The notes beneath the pieces were generated by a model, which was given only the letters and a program-made list of their open reading frames with translations, made no database searches and was not told where the DNA came from. Below are positions 28,501 to 43,500 of a DNA stretch of 64,000 nt, piece by piece (position 1 is the stretch's first letter; each line of letters starts with the position of its first letter). The position numbers were made by a program, and so were the translations under genes. Source of the stretch: Arcuatula senhousia (taxonomy: Eukaryota; Mollusca; Bivalvia; Mytilida; Mytilidae); assembly GCA_963971305.1 (NCBI GenBank), contig OZ020307.1, forward strand, positions 57,409,702 to 57,473,701, read 5' to 3'.

Positions 28501-31500
28501 ATAAGTTAGACTAACGCTATGAATGCGTTCTGAAGTCGTCACACATGCGCTAGGCAAACGTCAAGTACGCCGGACGATCGCTATAGATAAGTTTTGAATA
28601 AGTTTGTCGTGCGTTGCAGGTAGTTAGTCTGACGCTTTGTGGTCGTCCACCGAGATATTTTTTGAAACTTTTTACAGCGACTCCCAACGTGTTCCAACGT
28701 TTTAGAAAATTATTCGAACGTTCGGCACACGTTGGCTAAAACGTTATAGTGTGACAGGGCCATAAAACGTGTGACAGGGCCATTAAGACCTGAAAATCGG
28801 AAAGGTTGGAAGACCTACATTTGTTTTTTTTTTTGTGTGTGTGTCTCTTAAAGTCAGTAATAAATAAAGTTAAAAAAAGAATAAAAGTTGTAATTAGTCC
28901 CTGAAACAGCTTGGCTGAACTATTGTTCTAACCAAGGACTAGCATGTACAGTTTATAAAGAAAACGGTACTTAAATGTGTTATAATATACAGTTAAGAGA
29001 GAGGTGCGTTAACTATTTTTTTCCAGGTCGTTTTAAAATAGTTTTTTACGCTTAACATGTTTAAAGTTTCATACGGAATACACCATGCATATAGCCATTG
29101 TATCACCACGACAGCACAATACCATGAATACGAATGTTTTGAACATGTTCAAAATTTACATGGCGTAGTCGTGATGAAAATGTAGTGTACTAACATCTTA
29201 GTGAGATCATGATGTGATAGCAGAACAGTAGGCTTCAGTCCTACTAATTTTCTTGTTCGAATTTTATATACCATCATTAGTTTTTTTTATAAAAAGTTCT
29301 TTTAAAAATGACAGTTAAATGTCGCTGTTGTCGCTAACACTGTTTTAAATAAAAAAATGTTGCAGTTTAGAAAATATCCAGTAAATTAAACATGTAATGA
29401 TCCTTCTTTTTTAGTTTGTGATCAGAACATTAATTGGCTGGGTCATCACACTCAAATTAAAGTTAAATCTTTAAACCTTTCAACTAATCAAATAAAAAAA
29501 AGGAATACAATGAAAAAAATGTTCATTATGATGTCTAGCTTTATGATATCAATGTCATTTGAGTGTCAACGAAGTCAAGATATGAATGAAAAATATAAGA
29601 AGTGCCATCTTCATCCATGGGGGAAAAACACAGAATGTCCTACTGAGAGTAATTCTATAGTTTTGACACTTGATATGTTCCAGGCATGTCTAGTACACAT
29701 TGCAAATATACATGAATACAGTTGAAGAACTTGACTGTACGGATTTTAATAATCGGATTAACTGAGTGTTAAACGGGGCAGTTTGTTTGTATACTCATCA
29801 GAAGATCAGATAAGGATCAGTTTATAATGTTGAATAAAGCAGAGCGAAATGGAAACGAATATTCAAAACATAAAGTTGCCCAGAGAGAAGAAGTAATAGT
29901 GTAATGTGGACTTTAGTAAAAAACGACTTTAACGATATAGAACTAGTGAGGAATGATTCTTATGAAGGCGAGGTGGAGCGTATTGAAATGTCCAACAACG
30001 AAAATTTTGTAAAGGTCAGTAGAATTTCTTTTTTTATTATTCGTGTTTTACATACCTGTTTATATACCCAAAAATACAGACTGTACATGCTTTGGTTTAT
30101 ATGGTATACATACTCCACAGTTCTTAATGTTCTGCTCTTATTAATGTCATAACATGTACAGTATTGAACTTTAGTAGCATATTTTTAGATTGATTTCAGA
30201 AATTATCTTCATTCACCTTTGATTTTATTAAAATATTTTGAATTATGAATCTTCTGTTTTGACAGGTAAACACTTATCTCGGAAGCAAGCTTTTACATGT
30301 GGGAAAGTTTGACTGGAAAGCAAATGATTTTGCTGGGCAATTCAAGAATAATCTAGGCGGAAGAAGCAGTTTTTTAAAGAAGTGGAAGGAGCTTGATCCT
30401 GCAAGTAAGTATAATCAAATCTACAATTTTCTCTTTTGGTGAAGTCTTTCGAATAAGATCTATGTTCCTTTCAAAAAAGTATATTATATGATTTCAAACA
30501 TGTTTTCTTTTAATGAACCTGGTAAACAGATACATATTATTTCTTCTACTGAAATCAATAAGAAACGTTATGAAGCAGTCATTTGAAGTGCGAAGATCAT
30601 TCAATATTATATCTTTATGATCTTCGATTATATGTTAGTTCATTGTCTTGTTTCGCATAAGTGTTCGTTGTAAATGTGTTATATGCTTTACTTGTATTTG
30701 TTTTGGGTGAGATTTTGCAATTAAAGTTGTTATAATTGTTTGTTTCGTTTTATAGGTGTCTCAGATGGCAATTTAAGAATTGACCATACTAAACGGAGAT
30801 TTGTATCTGAAAACACAAGCAAGCATGAATCAAATCCAACCCCAAAGAATAATTCACCCGCAACACAGAAAAAAGACTTTAAAAGCAGAAAAGAAGGTAT
30901 GAAATTCCCATGTGCTAAATCAAAGAGAGGGTTCTCATCTAAGAGTACATTGTAATAAATAATTTTTTAACACTGCAATTTGATTAGACAAAAAATGCAT
31001 TCCAATAAAAAAAGACGTATGAAAAAAACTATACCGCAATGAAAAAAAATGACAGTTATTCCTTTGAATAGAAATGAATAAATTTGCGTTTATTTTGATT
31101 AATATTTACTATTTATCAAAAAGCATTAGTTTATATTTTTGACAGGCAACGGGCTTTCTCTGATGTTTCGTCATTTTGCAATGGCTCCTTTTCAAGCTCA
31201 ATAATGAACGCAAAAAAAATGTTTTTACATGTAACTGCATATTCCGTGAACAATATTTTTAAAAATGAAAAAAAGTAGCAGATTCATTCAGGAAAACAGT
31301 ATGAGAATAAGAGATGAACGAATTCCCAATATCTGAAAAAAAAAATAAAATAAAAGAAATCCAAAATATATGCGGAGCTAAGCCCTTAATGCCCCCTCAA
31401 AATTTGATTCGTGCATTTGCAAAACATCTATTTCAAGTATTATTTGTAAAGAAAATTGTTATAATCATTAGAAAGACAGACTGTAGCCCTAAATACAAGA

Positions 31501-34500
31501 TTTTTAATAAATAAAAAATTTGTTAATTTAAGGAAGTGCATATCTATTATGTATGACATGTATGTAAAACGCATATATTAGGTTGCATTGTATAAACATT
31601 AAGATTATACTTAATTAAAAAGTTTAAAAGTTAAACGAAGACAGAATTTTATTTTTTTTATTTCAACTTTACAGTGCCTAGAGAAGTTGAGAAATCCATG
31701 ACAGACACTTATAACAGTATTACAGAGGACTCAATGCATGACACCACGGGTATGTACCGTAAATTTAAGACGTACATGTATTATACATTTGTATTCTACA
31801 TCATGCATGAATAATAAAGAAGGCATTTGTCCATGGAACACGGATGCCACCGCTGGGCCCCAAACAGGAAGTAGAAGTCCGACAGGTTTGAAAGCTTGTT
31901 AGAACGTTCCATCCTACTAAGTTTCAAATCATTCTCATATATACGGTTTCTGAAAAAAGCTTGATGGAAATTTTCGTAAATATTTTCATATCGACCGATT
32001 CCCAAACAGGAATTGAAGTCTGACAGGTCTGAAAGTCGCTTACATCATACTGAACCATCATACCAAGTTTCAAATCATTCTCATGTACAGTGTGTGAGAA
32101 ATGTTTAACGGAAATTTTCATGTAATTTTCATATCGGCCAAGTCAGTTAGTCCAAATCAGGAAGTAGACGTCTGACAGGTCTAAAAGTCAGTTAGGAAAT
32201 ACTGGTAGTCATAATGAACCATCCTACAATTAGGTTTCAAATAATTATCATGTACGGTTTCAAAATAAAGCTTGACGGAAATTCGCACGGACGGACGGAA
32301 GGACGGCAGACATGAGTAAAACTTAATGCCCCCGACATGTCGTCGCGGGGGCATAATAACAAAAAGTGTAGGAATAAATGAAACAAATATGGATTAGCAG
32401 TATTTTATTTTGAATAAAGTATCACAAAAAAAAATATACATTTACAATTTTTATTTAGATACCAAAGAAAGGGAGGAAAAGGGTTTTCTTGAAGAACTCA
32501 AGAAGAGATTCAAAGGTAAATTAAATTATAACAAAATAAGAGTTTTAAACTAAAGTATAAGCATAAGTATGCCTTCCACTTTCATCATGATCTATTTAAG
32601 CCCCTTTACCCTCAAGCTTGCAGTGTGCAAAGACAACCTTTTGTTTTTCTAATTGATGCACACTTGTATTCAAATAAATATATATATTAACAATCGTCAA
32701 AGCAATAAAGCTGGTAGGAATTACATGCTAATTGCAGTCATCAAATATATCAATACATGTACAAATTTGTACAATGTATTTAAAAAAAAACCATGATACT
32801 CATAAGTATTTAAAAGTCTCTGTGTCATGTGTCAAACTGTTTTATTGTACATGGTACATGTATCAAAATATATCATGTTATTTGTTTCTTTAATTGTTTT
32901 TTACATTTCCATATGTGTATTTTAACATTTTAATTTGTATTATCCACAGGATATTACAGACTTCATGTCACAGATTTAGCTGAACCCTCTTTTTGCCATT
33001 CAGTTCGTCAACCAGACCCTAAACACATAAAGGAACTAGAGACAGAATTTAAAGAAAATCCACATAACCATTATACAATGATGGTAGTAAACATCCCTGG
33101 GGCCACTGAATTTCCTGATAATTTGTTTGATGGCAAGTCTGTTTTTGAAACTATTGGTGGAAATCATTCCAGAATAGCTCTTCAAAACATTCTTAAAGAT
33201 AAGGATGTGATAAACAAGGAGGATTTTCAGGAAAGAATGTGCGCAGTTTACTGCAACTTGTCACCAGAACAGTCAAAACGAATTGGCATGGACCACAATG
33301 CTATACAAATTCGGAAAGGAGCTTAACTACTTTTCACGAGTCCAGTGTTTTAGAAACACACTTTTTCAAGAAGCTGGGATGGTTGGTAAAGTTGATCCCT
33401 TAAGTAAGGCCACCCCTAAAGATTCGGAAATTATAAGTGTCTGGAAAAAGCAACTGGAGGCTATAACAGGTGCAAAGAATGTAAGTATTGATACAAATGT
33501 ATACACTACTGCACTTAAGACAGCTTTAAGAATGGAAAATTACATGTAAAAACCAAGTTCCGGGCAATTTCTTTTACTGTAAACTTAAAACGCAATTTTG
33601 TGATCACTGTCTACATATGGAATCAAAAATATATCATATCATATTTATCAAAAATGGGCGATACAAGAAAAAATATAGACAAGAAGAAATAGACATTATA
33701 AAGGTTGCAATATACTGGAAGATCAATTTCACTTTTTTCTCAACTGATTTTTTTTTGGTCAGTATATTTTTCATAACACTTTGCTGTCGTAATATTTTAC
33801 ATCAAAAATGATTTTAAAAATGTTTTTCAATATATGAATTAAATCTTGTTTCAGAGGAAAGACATGAACAATAAATATAGACAAGATATACGTCTTGCAC
33901 AGCTTGAAACAAAATGTTGGGTACAAATGACCCAGTTCGTTGAACTTTTTGAGAAGAATAAGGGAAAAACAATAAGTGGAAGACAGCTGAGATGTGTAGA
34001 TGGTTTAACAGAAGATCAACTGATTTCCATACTACAGGAATATAACAATGATAAACTAGACTTCAATCAGTTTAAATCTCGATGTCAAGCACTACAAGGG
34101 TCCAAAATGTAAGTTTACAATAATTACATGATTATTTGATTTTAAGAAAGCCATCTTAGCATGATTGATATTTGTCCATGCGACATTGAAGCCACCCCAT
34201 AAGCAACCAAACAAGTAATAGAAAACCTACATAGAGTTTTAAAGACCCATAGTTTCAAATATTCTTTTGTATGAGATAACTCTGATGTTTTTTTTTTAAT
34301 AATGGCTCAGACTACAACAAGAACTTGATTCTTATGTAAGGTTTCTGAAAAAAAAATACTTCACGGACCGACAAAATGAAACTTAATCCCACTACTCCCT
34401 CCCGCGCCCCCCGCATATAGAACACTTGTTATTTCGCATTTTGTTTAAATATATAATTGATGATTGTGTTTATATTTATCCATACAATATAATCATGTTA

Positions 34501-37500
34501 TACATTGGATAAAGTTTTACACGTTTCTATATTTCAGAGAGACAAAAAGACATAAAATCAGCAAAGATCAAAGCAAAACTGGTAAGTATAAATTAATTGT
34601 GCCAGAGTTAGTCTTTTAAAATCTTTACAGAAAGTTGTTATCAAACTTATCATTTTTTCTTTGGCTTTACGCATATTGATTTATTCAATTGATATATAAG
34701 GGTGGGTAGGACCTTTTTCGGGACACCGGGATTGGCAATATTCAAGCTCGGGATTCTGGGATTTGGACAATTTAAGTTCGGGATTCCGGGATAAAATTAT
34801 ATCAACTCTACCGGGATTCGGGATTTTCTCATTTTTAAGTCGGGATGACGGGATTTTGTGAAAATTAGTTCGGGATTTCAAGATCAGACCCCCTCATATA
34901 TTGATTACTTTACATAATAAAAAATTATGAGATGTGGAATAAGTGTACGCGACACAACCCACAATTAAACGGCAATTTAGAAAAAAACACAATTGACAAC
35001 CGCAAGCAGTTGGCTGCTGGCGGTTCTATTTAGTTAGCGAGAGTATTACACTAAGAAACCGACCATTTAACTAGAAAGGGCCTTGGATTTTTTCTTAAAA
35101 AATATTTTGGAAATGATTTTATTAAAAAAAAAAGTTTGGCAGCAAACGTGAAGAAAATAATATTCTGAAGAATGATTATTTTGAAGAAGGATTTCTATCA
35201 AATAAAATAATGCGAACACTTGAAAAGATATTTTGTCGCGACAAATTTAAAAAACCCCTTTTTTTCTGGACAAATAAAAAAATCAGGCGTTTTACTTTCA
35301 GATGCAGATAAAAACCAAGAAGCTACTTGTGGAGAACATAAAGGAGACAGACAGTGCATTACAGATCTGTCTAAAGAGACTGAAATAAAGGTAGTTCTAT
35401 TATTCAAAGTATTCGGATGTGTGATTCATACAAACTGGAAAAATACACTGACAGTATAGGTAGCGCATTTACAAAAAGATATGTAATTTGTAAAGTATTA
35501 GAGTAAGCTGATATGTTTTTATCTTCATCAAAGCTTTGTCATCATAGTTTATTTTTGATACTTGCAATATGTCCCAATGATCCCATTTTTATATGGCAAG
35601 ACGTTGTTATATTTATTCAATTTCAAGTTATCTTTATCAAATTAAATAAGATATCTTAGAGAAGAAATAAGATTTCTTGATTTCTAAATAACCGAACAAA
35701 AAGATATCTTATTAGATATATATGATATCTTATTTAGTTAACAAGATATCTTATTTAATGTATAAGATATCCTATGAACAGTTTATAAGATATCTTATAA
35801 AGTAAATGAGATATCTTGTAATGTTAATAAGATATATTATTTAATTTAAATTTATTAAGATATCTGATTTATTTTATAAGATTTTATAAGATATCTTTTT
35901 TGTTTTTTAAGATATCATATAAACCTTTAAAGAATAAAGATATCTTTTGAACAAATATTCTATAAGATATCTTGTAAATTTTATAAGATATCTTTAAAAG
36001 TATATATGATTTGTCTTTAACTTCATACGATACCTTTTAAGCAGGTTATAAAGATATCTTATTAAACATATAAGATATCTTATTGGTTTTACAAGATATC
36101 TTATAAACTTATAAATATATCCTTTAAATTTTACAAGATATCTTGTAAAGTATTTGTGTAAAAGATATCTTTGCATAAAGATATAAGATATCTTATCAAC
36201 ACGTATATGAGATATCTTATATAATATCTTTAAAAACTATCAAGATATCTTGTTAACTAAATAAGATAAATAATTTCATAAATAATATATCTTATTAACC
36301 AACTAAGATATCTTATACATTCAATAAAATATCTTATTTTATAATCAAGATATCTCAATTCTTATTTAGTTGATGAGATATCTCAATTAGTTTAAAAGAT
36401 ATATTATTTAGTTGATGAGATATCTCAATTAGTTTAAAAGATATATTATTTAGTTGATATTAAAGATATCTTATTTATTTATTAAGATATCATATTTAAT
36501 TTGATAAAGATATCTTGAAATTTAATAAACATAGCAATGGCTATCATTTAATTTTATTCGGAATACTAATTTAAGATAATAGAAGAACATAATAAACCTG
36601 TTATACTACACATAAGACCATTTCATTGCAAATAAACAATAAACAAATTACAAAAATCTGTAGTCACAGGATCCCATGATTGCATGTACTTAATTGTCTT
36701 TCAACGTTATTTATAGAGGCAAGCAAAAGAGCTGGAAAAGAAAATAGAGTGGTTAGAAGAAGAGAATTCAAATTTACAGCACCAACTAGAAGATAGCAAG
36801 GTACAAAAGCCAATTGTGCAGGAGAATAGAGCATTAACATCAAGAAATAAAGAACATGATTGATAGAGTAACAAATACATGGTACATGTATCCACAATTA
36901 CACACATACAAAACACTAAGTTAATTAAGAAAGACAATGCATTATAATAATAAAAATCAAAATAATAGAAAATAACAGGCTGTGCAATAAATGTACATGA
37001 CACAGCTCTTGAATATAGCAATTGAATAGACCATGTAATCAATGCAGAAAGGGTGACTATCAGATATATTCATTATTAAGTATAGGTAGCTTTGTTTTCT
37101 ATTGACTACCAAAGCTATTTTTCAATATTATTTGAACAATGTTCTAATGTGTTCTATTATATTCACATTTATGTATATAAATGATTTTATGACCATTTTT
37201 ACTTTAGAGTTATCTTTCCTTGTTCAATGTATGATATGCACGTGTAATTGGTTACATGGATCAGTCCATATTGAATGGAATCGTCCAATATTGTTTATTG
37301 TAGTAGGTTTAATTAATTGAACAGCCATTATCAAATTGAAGCGCTAAATGATTGTTTACAAATTGTTCTCAAAATTGGTGATTTATAATTTCAAAAGGTG
37401 ATTTATTATTTCAAAAGATTTATGGATACGTAACACGTTTAGATGTGGGACATTTAGAGACAGAAAAAACTTAACGTTTACAGTGAATCTGATTATGTAA

Positions 37501-40500
37501 TGTCAATTTTGATTTTTGGTAGCCCGTTAGTGAAAAGGTTATACTTTCATTGTTGGACGTCAACCATAAAGACAATCTGTTTAACCTTGAATCGGGGGAA
37601 AATATATCCGTTTTCGGGAAAAGTGGAGGAAAGTTTGGCAAGAAGGAACATTTAGAACTGTTAGAACATAAGTTACAAACAGGGAACCATAGATATCTGA
37701 TTATCCACATCGGAGGTAACGATCTTGACTGTGTCAACTCAAAAAGAAGACCGTTGAAGAGCTAGTACTGAGATTCGTCACTTTGTGCACTCATTTGAGG
37801 AATAAATACTCTTTAGAAAAAATTTATGTGTGTCAACTGTTACCGCGTACACGAACTCGGGATTGTCCTCCAGAAGTGTTCAACAATTTAGTAGTTTTAT
37901 TTAACAAACAACTCAAACATTATTTATCAGCGGAAAACGATTTTGTGTATTGGAAATTAAAAGGACTGAAAGATACGACAGTAGACAATTTTTGTGACGG
38001 GGTACATTTTAATGAGATCGGCCAGCACAAGTACTATAAAGCGCTGCGGGGAGCTATCGTCCATTTGAGGAACAATTAACTCTTTGACTTTGTGTGATAA
38101 TCTGTAGAACTTCACAGCTTGAGATAAACGTTACATGTTTATGGTTAATTAGTTCTTTGTAAGTAAAGTTATCTATGATAAGGATACAACGAAGTAATTA
38201 TACTTCAATTATGTATAAGCCATCCATATGTTTGTCAAAGTTTTAGGCATAATTTTATGCCTCAATATTTATTATAAAGTGATATAATTCTATATCGAAA
38301 ATATACAGGTGTATTATATATTTTCAGATATTTCTATCTGTTTGCATTTTAAGTTCTAGGCATAATTTTATGCATCAATATCTATATTAAAGTGATATAT
38401 TTCTATATCGAAAATATACAGGTGTATATTTCCAGATATTTCTATCTGTTTGCATTTTATGATATATTTCTATATCATTTGTATATTATAACAACAAAAT
38501 GGTTCCATGTAGGTGTACTGGAGATTTGTCATAGAGATAATTTTATCTTATTATCATGATTATGATCTACATGTTTTGGATGTGTACAAATGTACATGTA
38601 TGTCAAAATTTTCCTGACATAGTTTGCAGATAATTTTTATCTGTATTAGTGTGATGTACAAGGTATGCAATAAATGATAATTCTATCATTTACAAAGTGT
38701 ACAAATTTATGTGCCATGTTTAATAATTATATTAAAGTGGTATTGAACATACATTATAAAAATGTTTATTTGCAGCTATTAGAATCATGAGTACAGGACC
38801 ACCAAAGAAAAGGCGGAGACTAGGAGGGTCTCGAAAGCAAGTGGCAGAGACAGCAAGTAGCTCGTCGACATCCGAGCAAGAGGTCACATCCATTGATGGA
38901 CAAAATATAAATTCATTGGTGGCAGCATTAGTGCCAGCACTGGTTCCAGCTGTAGCTCAAGGTGTCATGGCTACACTACAGACAATGGGTGTGGTAACTT
39001 TGCCAAATAGCAATTTAGCCAATGGGGAGGAACAGACCCCTTCCAATGCAAGAAATGTCGGTACATCTAGTCAGAGCAGCAGTCAGGAAATCCAGTCAAC
39101 TTCTGGTATAAACAATATTAATGTTAATAATACTTGTAACACAGCTCCACCTGTTATTTCTGAGCATGTGACAAATGATATGAATCCACTTAATGTACAC
39201 AATACAACGAATTTTAGTCAGATTCAAAATGTTTGTGAGGCTAATGTCTCAAATCCTAGCATTAATAGACCGTTAGGGATTGGGCTTGACCATAAGTTAA
39301 AAGGCAAGATATGGGCAAATGAATTTGTTGATTTTGGTCAGTTGCTAGGGACTAAAAAGACTGGTCGAAAAAAGATCGAAATAACGGAAAATAATCTTGG
39401 GGAATGTTCCTTAAAAACTTCCAAGCAAACACAAGAAGTAAGAAATATTGAACAGTGGGTTCAGGCATTTTTTATTTTTGTTGGGATTTATACTGAAAGA
39501 AATCCACAAGCTGCCCCAGCATTAATGAAATATGGCAATATGGTTCAAAAGTTAGCCAAACAAGTAAATGATGAGGCAGCTCTTTATTATGATTTAAATT
39601 TTAGGGAGTGGCGTGGGTCTAATCCTGATTTATACCCATGGGATACTTTAAATCCTGAAATTCATAGTGAGGCTCTAGCCATTGGTTTAACAAAAAATAA
39701 ACCAAGTTTGAATTCAAGTTATGGAATATATAAAAAAGCTCAGGGGCAATTTCCACAAAATCGGAATTCCTTTCGTGACCCCCCACGGTTCCCATGTCAC
39801 CTCTTCAATAATAGAGGATTTTGCAGCAGAGACAGATGTCCATATACCCATGCATGCCAAAAGTGTGGGGGATCACACACTAAAAAGCAATGCGACATTG
39901 ATTTACCCATGTCCAAACAAAACCAAAACACCATTTCAGGGACATCCACAAACAGACCCAACACAGTTTTGGGTAAACAAACGCTTACCAAAACTGTCAC
40001 AAAACCAACAGGGAATAAGTAGGGACATAGTGACACCTGTTAAAGCTGATCGTTTAAGTTATTGGCTACAGGGTTATTGTACAAGTAAACAAAAATTTTT
40101 AGTACAAGGCTTTGAAGAAGGTTTTAAAATCCCATTTACTGGCACTAGAACTTTAAGAAAAAGTAACAATTTGAAATCTGCACTCGAAAATTCTGAAGTT
40201 TTAAAACAAAAAATTCAAATTGAAATAGAAAATGGTAGAGTAGCAGGTCCATTTGAAGAACCTCCTTTTAAAAATTTTCAAAGTTCACCTCTTGGTTTGG
40301 TACCTAAAAAAGCGGGAAATATAGTGAACGATTTTAGAGTTATTCATCATTTATCATTTCCTGAGGGTTCTTCAATTAATGATGGGATTCCAGATAGTTG
40401 TAAAAAAGTGATGTACCAAACAGTTGACAATGCAGTGGAACTTATGCAAGATTTTGGTTCAAATTGTGGACTTTTTAAATTAGATATTCAGAATGCATAT

Positions 40501-43500
40501 AAAATTGTGCCTGTGCACCCTAGCAGTTGGGAGCTTCTTGGTTTTATGATAGATGGGAAATATTATTATGATAAAACATTACCAATGGGGCTTAGTTATT
40601 CCTGTCAGCTTTTTGAAGAAGTTAGTGGTGCTCTTCATTGGATTTGCGAAAACAAATTGGGTCTAAAAGGTCGCCTTGTTCATTTGTTAGACGATTTTTT
40701 ATATGTGGGTCCAAAAGATATGGTCATTTGCCATAAAGATTTAGAGAAAGTCAGACTATTATTTAAGGATATCGGCATTCCAATTAAAGAGTCTAAGACA
40801 GTTCTTCCCTGCACGTTACTTACTTTTTTGGGTATTGAATTAGACTCTCGTTTAATGGAAAAACGTTTGCCACAAGACAAATTAGACAAAGCAAAAAGGT
40901 TGATAAATGATTTTAAGTTTAAAAAATCCTTAACTTTGCAAGAGTTACAATCCTTGATAGGGGTATTAAATTTTGCATGCGACGTGATAGTTCCAGGTAG
41001 ACCTTTTCTAAGACGATTAATAGATTTAACATTAGGTTTGACACAAGCATTCCACCATCGAAGGCTAGATAAAGAGGCAAAAGCGGATTTAAAAGCTTGG
41101 AGCATATTTTTAGACAATTTTAATGGGAAATCATTACTTCTTCCAAAGAGATGGGAAAGATCAAGCACATTAAATATGTTTACAGATGCTAGTAACAGTG
41201 GTTTTGGGGGCTATTTTAATGACAAATATTTTCATGGGGTTTGGCCATCTTCGTGGTCCAAGTATCACATCACAGTGAAGGAATTTTTCCCTATCGTTCT
41301 AGCAGTAGAATTATGGGCAGATTATTTAAAAAACAAGTGTATTGTTTTCAATTCTGACAATGCAGCTGTAGTGCATATCATTAATAAACAAACTTCTAAG
41401 GAAAAAACCCTGATGTCGTTAGTTAGGAGACTAGTGGTTCAGTGTCTCAAACATAACATTTTGTTTACTGCAAGTCATGTACAGGGTTCAAAAAATACCT
41501 TAGCAGACAATCTTTCTCGTCAACAGATAGACGATTTCCGACTCAATTGTGGGATAGCAGATCCAACAGCCTTCGTTCTCAAAGAAGAGAGTTTTCACAT
41601 TTGACTGAAATTGCAACTGAGTTAGTTCAACATTCAGTGGCACCATCCACACACAGTACTTATTCAAGAGCTTTAGAATATTATGAACGATTTTTATGTC
41701 ATTTTTCCATTCCAACCAAAGGTGAATGTATTCCTTCGAGCATTGAAAATGTGGTATTATATATAGCATATTGCTACTCTCAGGGCTTAGCTGTTTCAAC
41801 AGTCACAACTTACATATCTGCACTAAGTTTTCATCACAAAATCAGCAATGTAGTAGACCCAACACATAATTTTATAGTGAAAAAATGTCTACAAGGTTAT
41901 GCGAATAAAACAAGAACCTTTGATACTAGGCTGCCCATCACCCCACATATACTTACACAATTAATTAGATCATTGTGTTTTACAACACAATCCTACTTTA
42001 CAAGAATAATGATAAAATGTATGTATCTATTGGCTTTCCATTGCTTCTTACGAATTGGGGAATTTACAGTTTCATACAAGGACAATGCACATGTTATCTT
42101 GACAGCATCTGTGCAATTTATTCACAAGCAAGCAGAACAACCTACATGCACACCAGTAGCTTTTCAATCAACTTTGTTAACATATAAACATAGCAAAGGC
42201 AAACCTCATACAATGATAGTCGAAAGGAACATGGTTAATAAAGACATTTGTCCAGTTGAAGCTCTTTGGCAATATTTTAATACAAGGAAACCCCCAGCTG
42301 GCCCCCTTTTCTCTTTTATGGATGGGACACCAGTATCCAGAAAATATTTCACAGACCAATTAAATTTGTCCCTGAAATGGTGCGGGCTTGATTCAAAATC
42401 CTACAAAAGTCATAGTTTTAGAATTGGTGCAGCAACAACAGCCTTTGCAAATGGAATGGCTGAAGATCAAATTAAGGCAATGGGTAGATGGTCCTCTGAT
42501 GCCTTAAAAAAGTATATTCGTGTCCCTGCATTTAGGTGAATTGTTAATAAGTGAAAAGCATAAAAGTTTGTTGCTTTCTTTTTTTTTTATGGACATAATT
42601 ATATGTCTTGATCTCAATAAAATAAGGAATATATTTGTGACCATGGTGTCAGGAGCATCTGGTCATCATGCATGGTTTTGTAGTTTCATTGTACATGATA
42701 TAAACATTTGAATGTGACATTTTTGTTTGTTTTTGTTTGAAAGACCATGGTGTCAGGAGCATCTGGTCAATACATGTATGTTAGTGTATTTTTATCGATA
42801 TACATGTAGTACCCACAAAAAATGTATTAAGACAAGATATTGATGTATGCTTGATGTTTTAATCAGGTTTTATATAAGACCATGGTGTCAGGAGCATCTG
42901 GTCAATCTTTCCATTGTTAATTAAGATATGAATTTTCATATGCATGTATGAATACATATACATGTAATCAGATATACATGTAGGGGCACAAGACCATGGT
43001 GACGGGAGCATCTGGTCTGAAAAATAGTGAAATATTAATACATGTATATTAAGGTTTAGGATTTAAAAAGGTTTAAGATATGATATTAATGACACATAAA
43101 TCTCACACAACTGGCTGGGTGGGGATTACTGTTTTTCAACAGTAAGTGGCGTTTTTTGGGAATCGACCCACCTTTGATGTCTATAATGATCAAGCATGTT
43201 GTATATGTTTGTATAATTTTGAGTTTTTCTTAGAAAATTAAGTACAATGTCATTTCAGTATTAAATGACCTTTTCAATTTCAAACTGTTTGTTATTTTAT
43301 TATTAGAAAAGAGTGACATCAAACAAAGCTAGCCTTTTGTGTGAGATGTGGAATATATGTTTGTAACAAAAGCAAAAAGATGGGCATAAATTCACATTTA
43401 TGTATATAAATGATTTTATGACCATTTTTACTTTAGAGTTATCTTTCCTTGTTCAATGTATGATATGCACGTGTAATTGGTTACATGGATCAGTCCATAT

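Noticed and set aside
29510..29725. 71-codon frame starting with a hydrophobic Met-rich segment
   Set aside because: It looks like a possible signal peptide, but it is short, has no homologous pattern, and no splice or poly(A) context supports a gene.
35640..36525. CRISPR-like or classic satellite array
   Set aside because: The word is a 10-bp palindrome with short variable A/T gaps in a eukaryotic intron. There are no 25-35-bp repeats with unique spacers.
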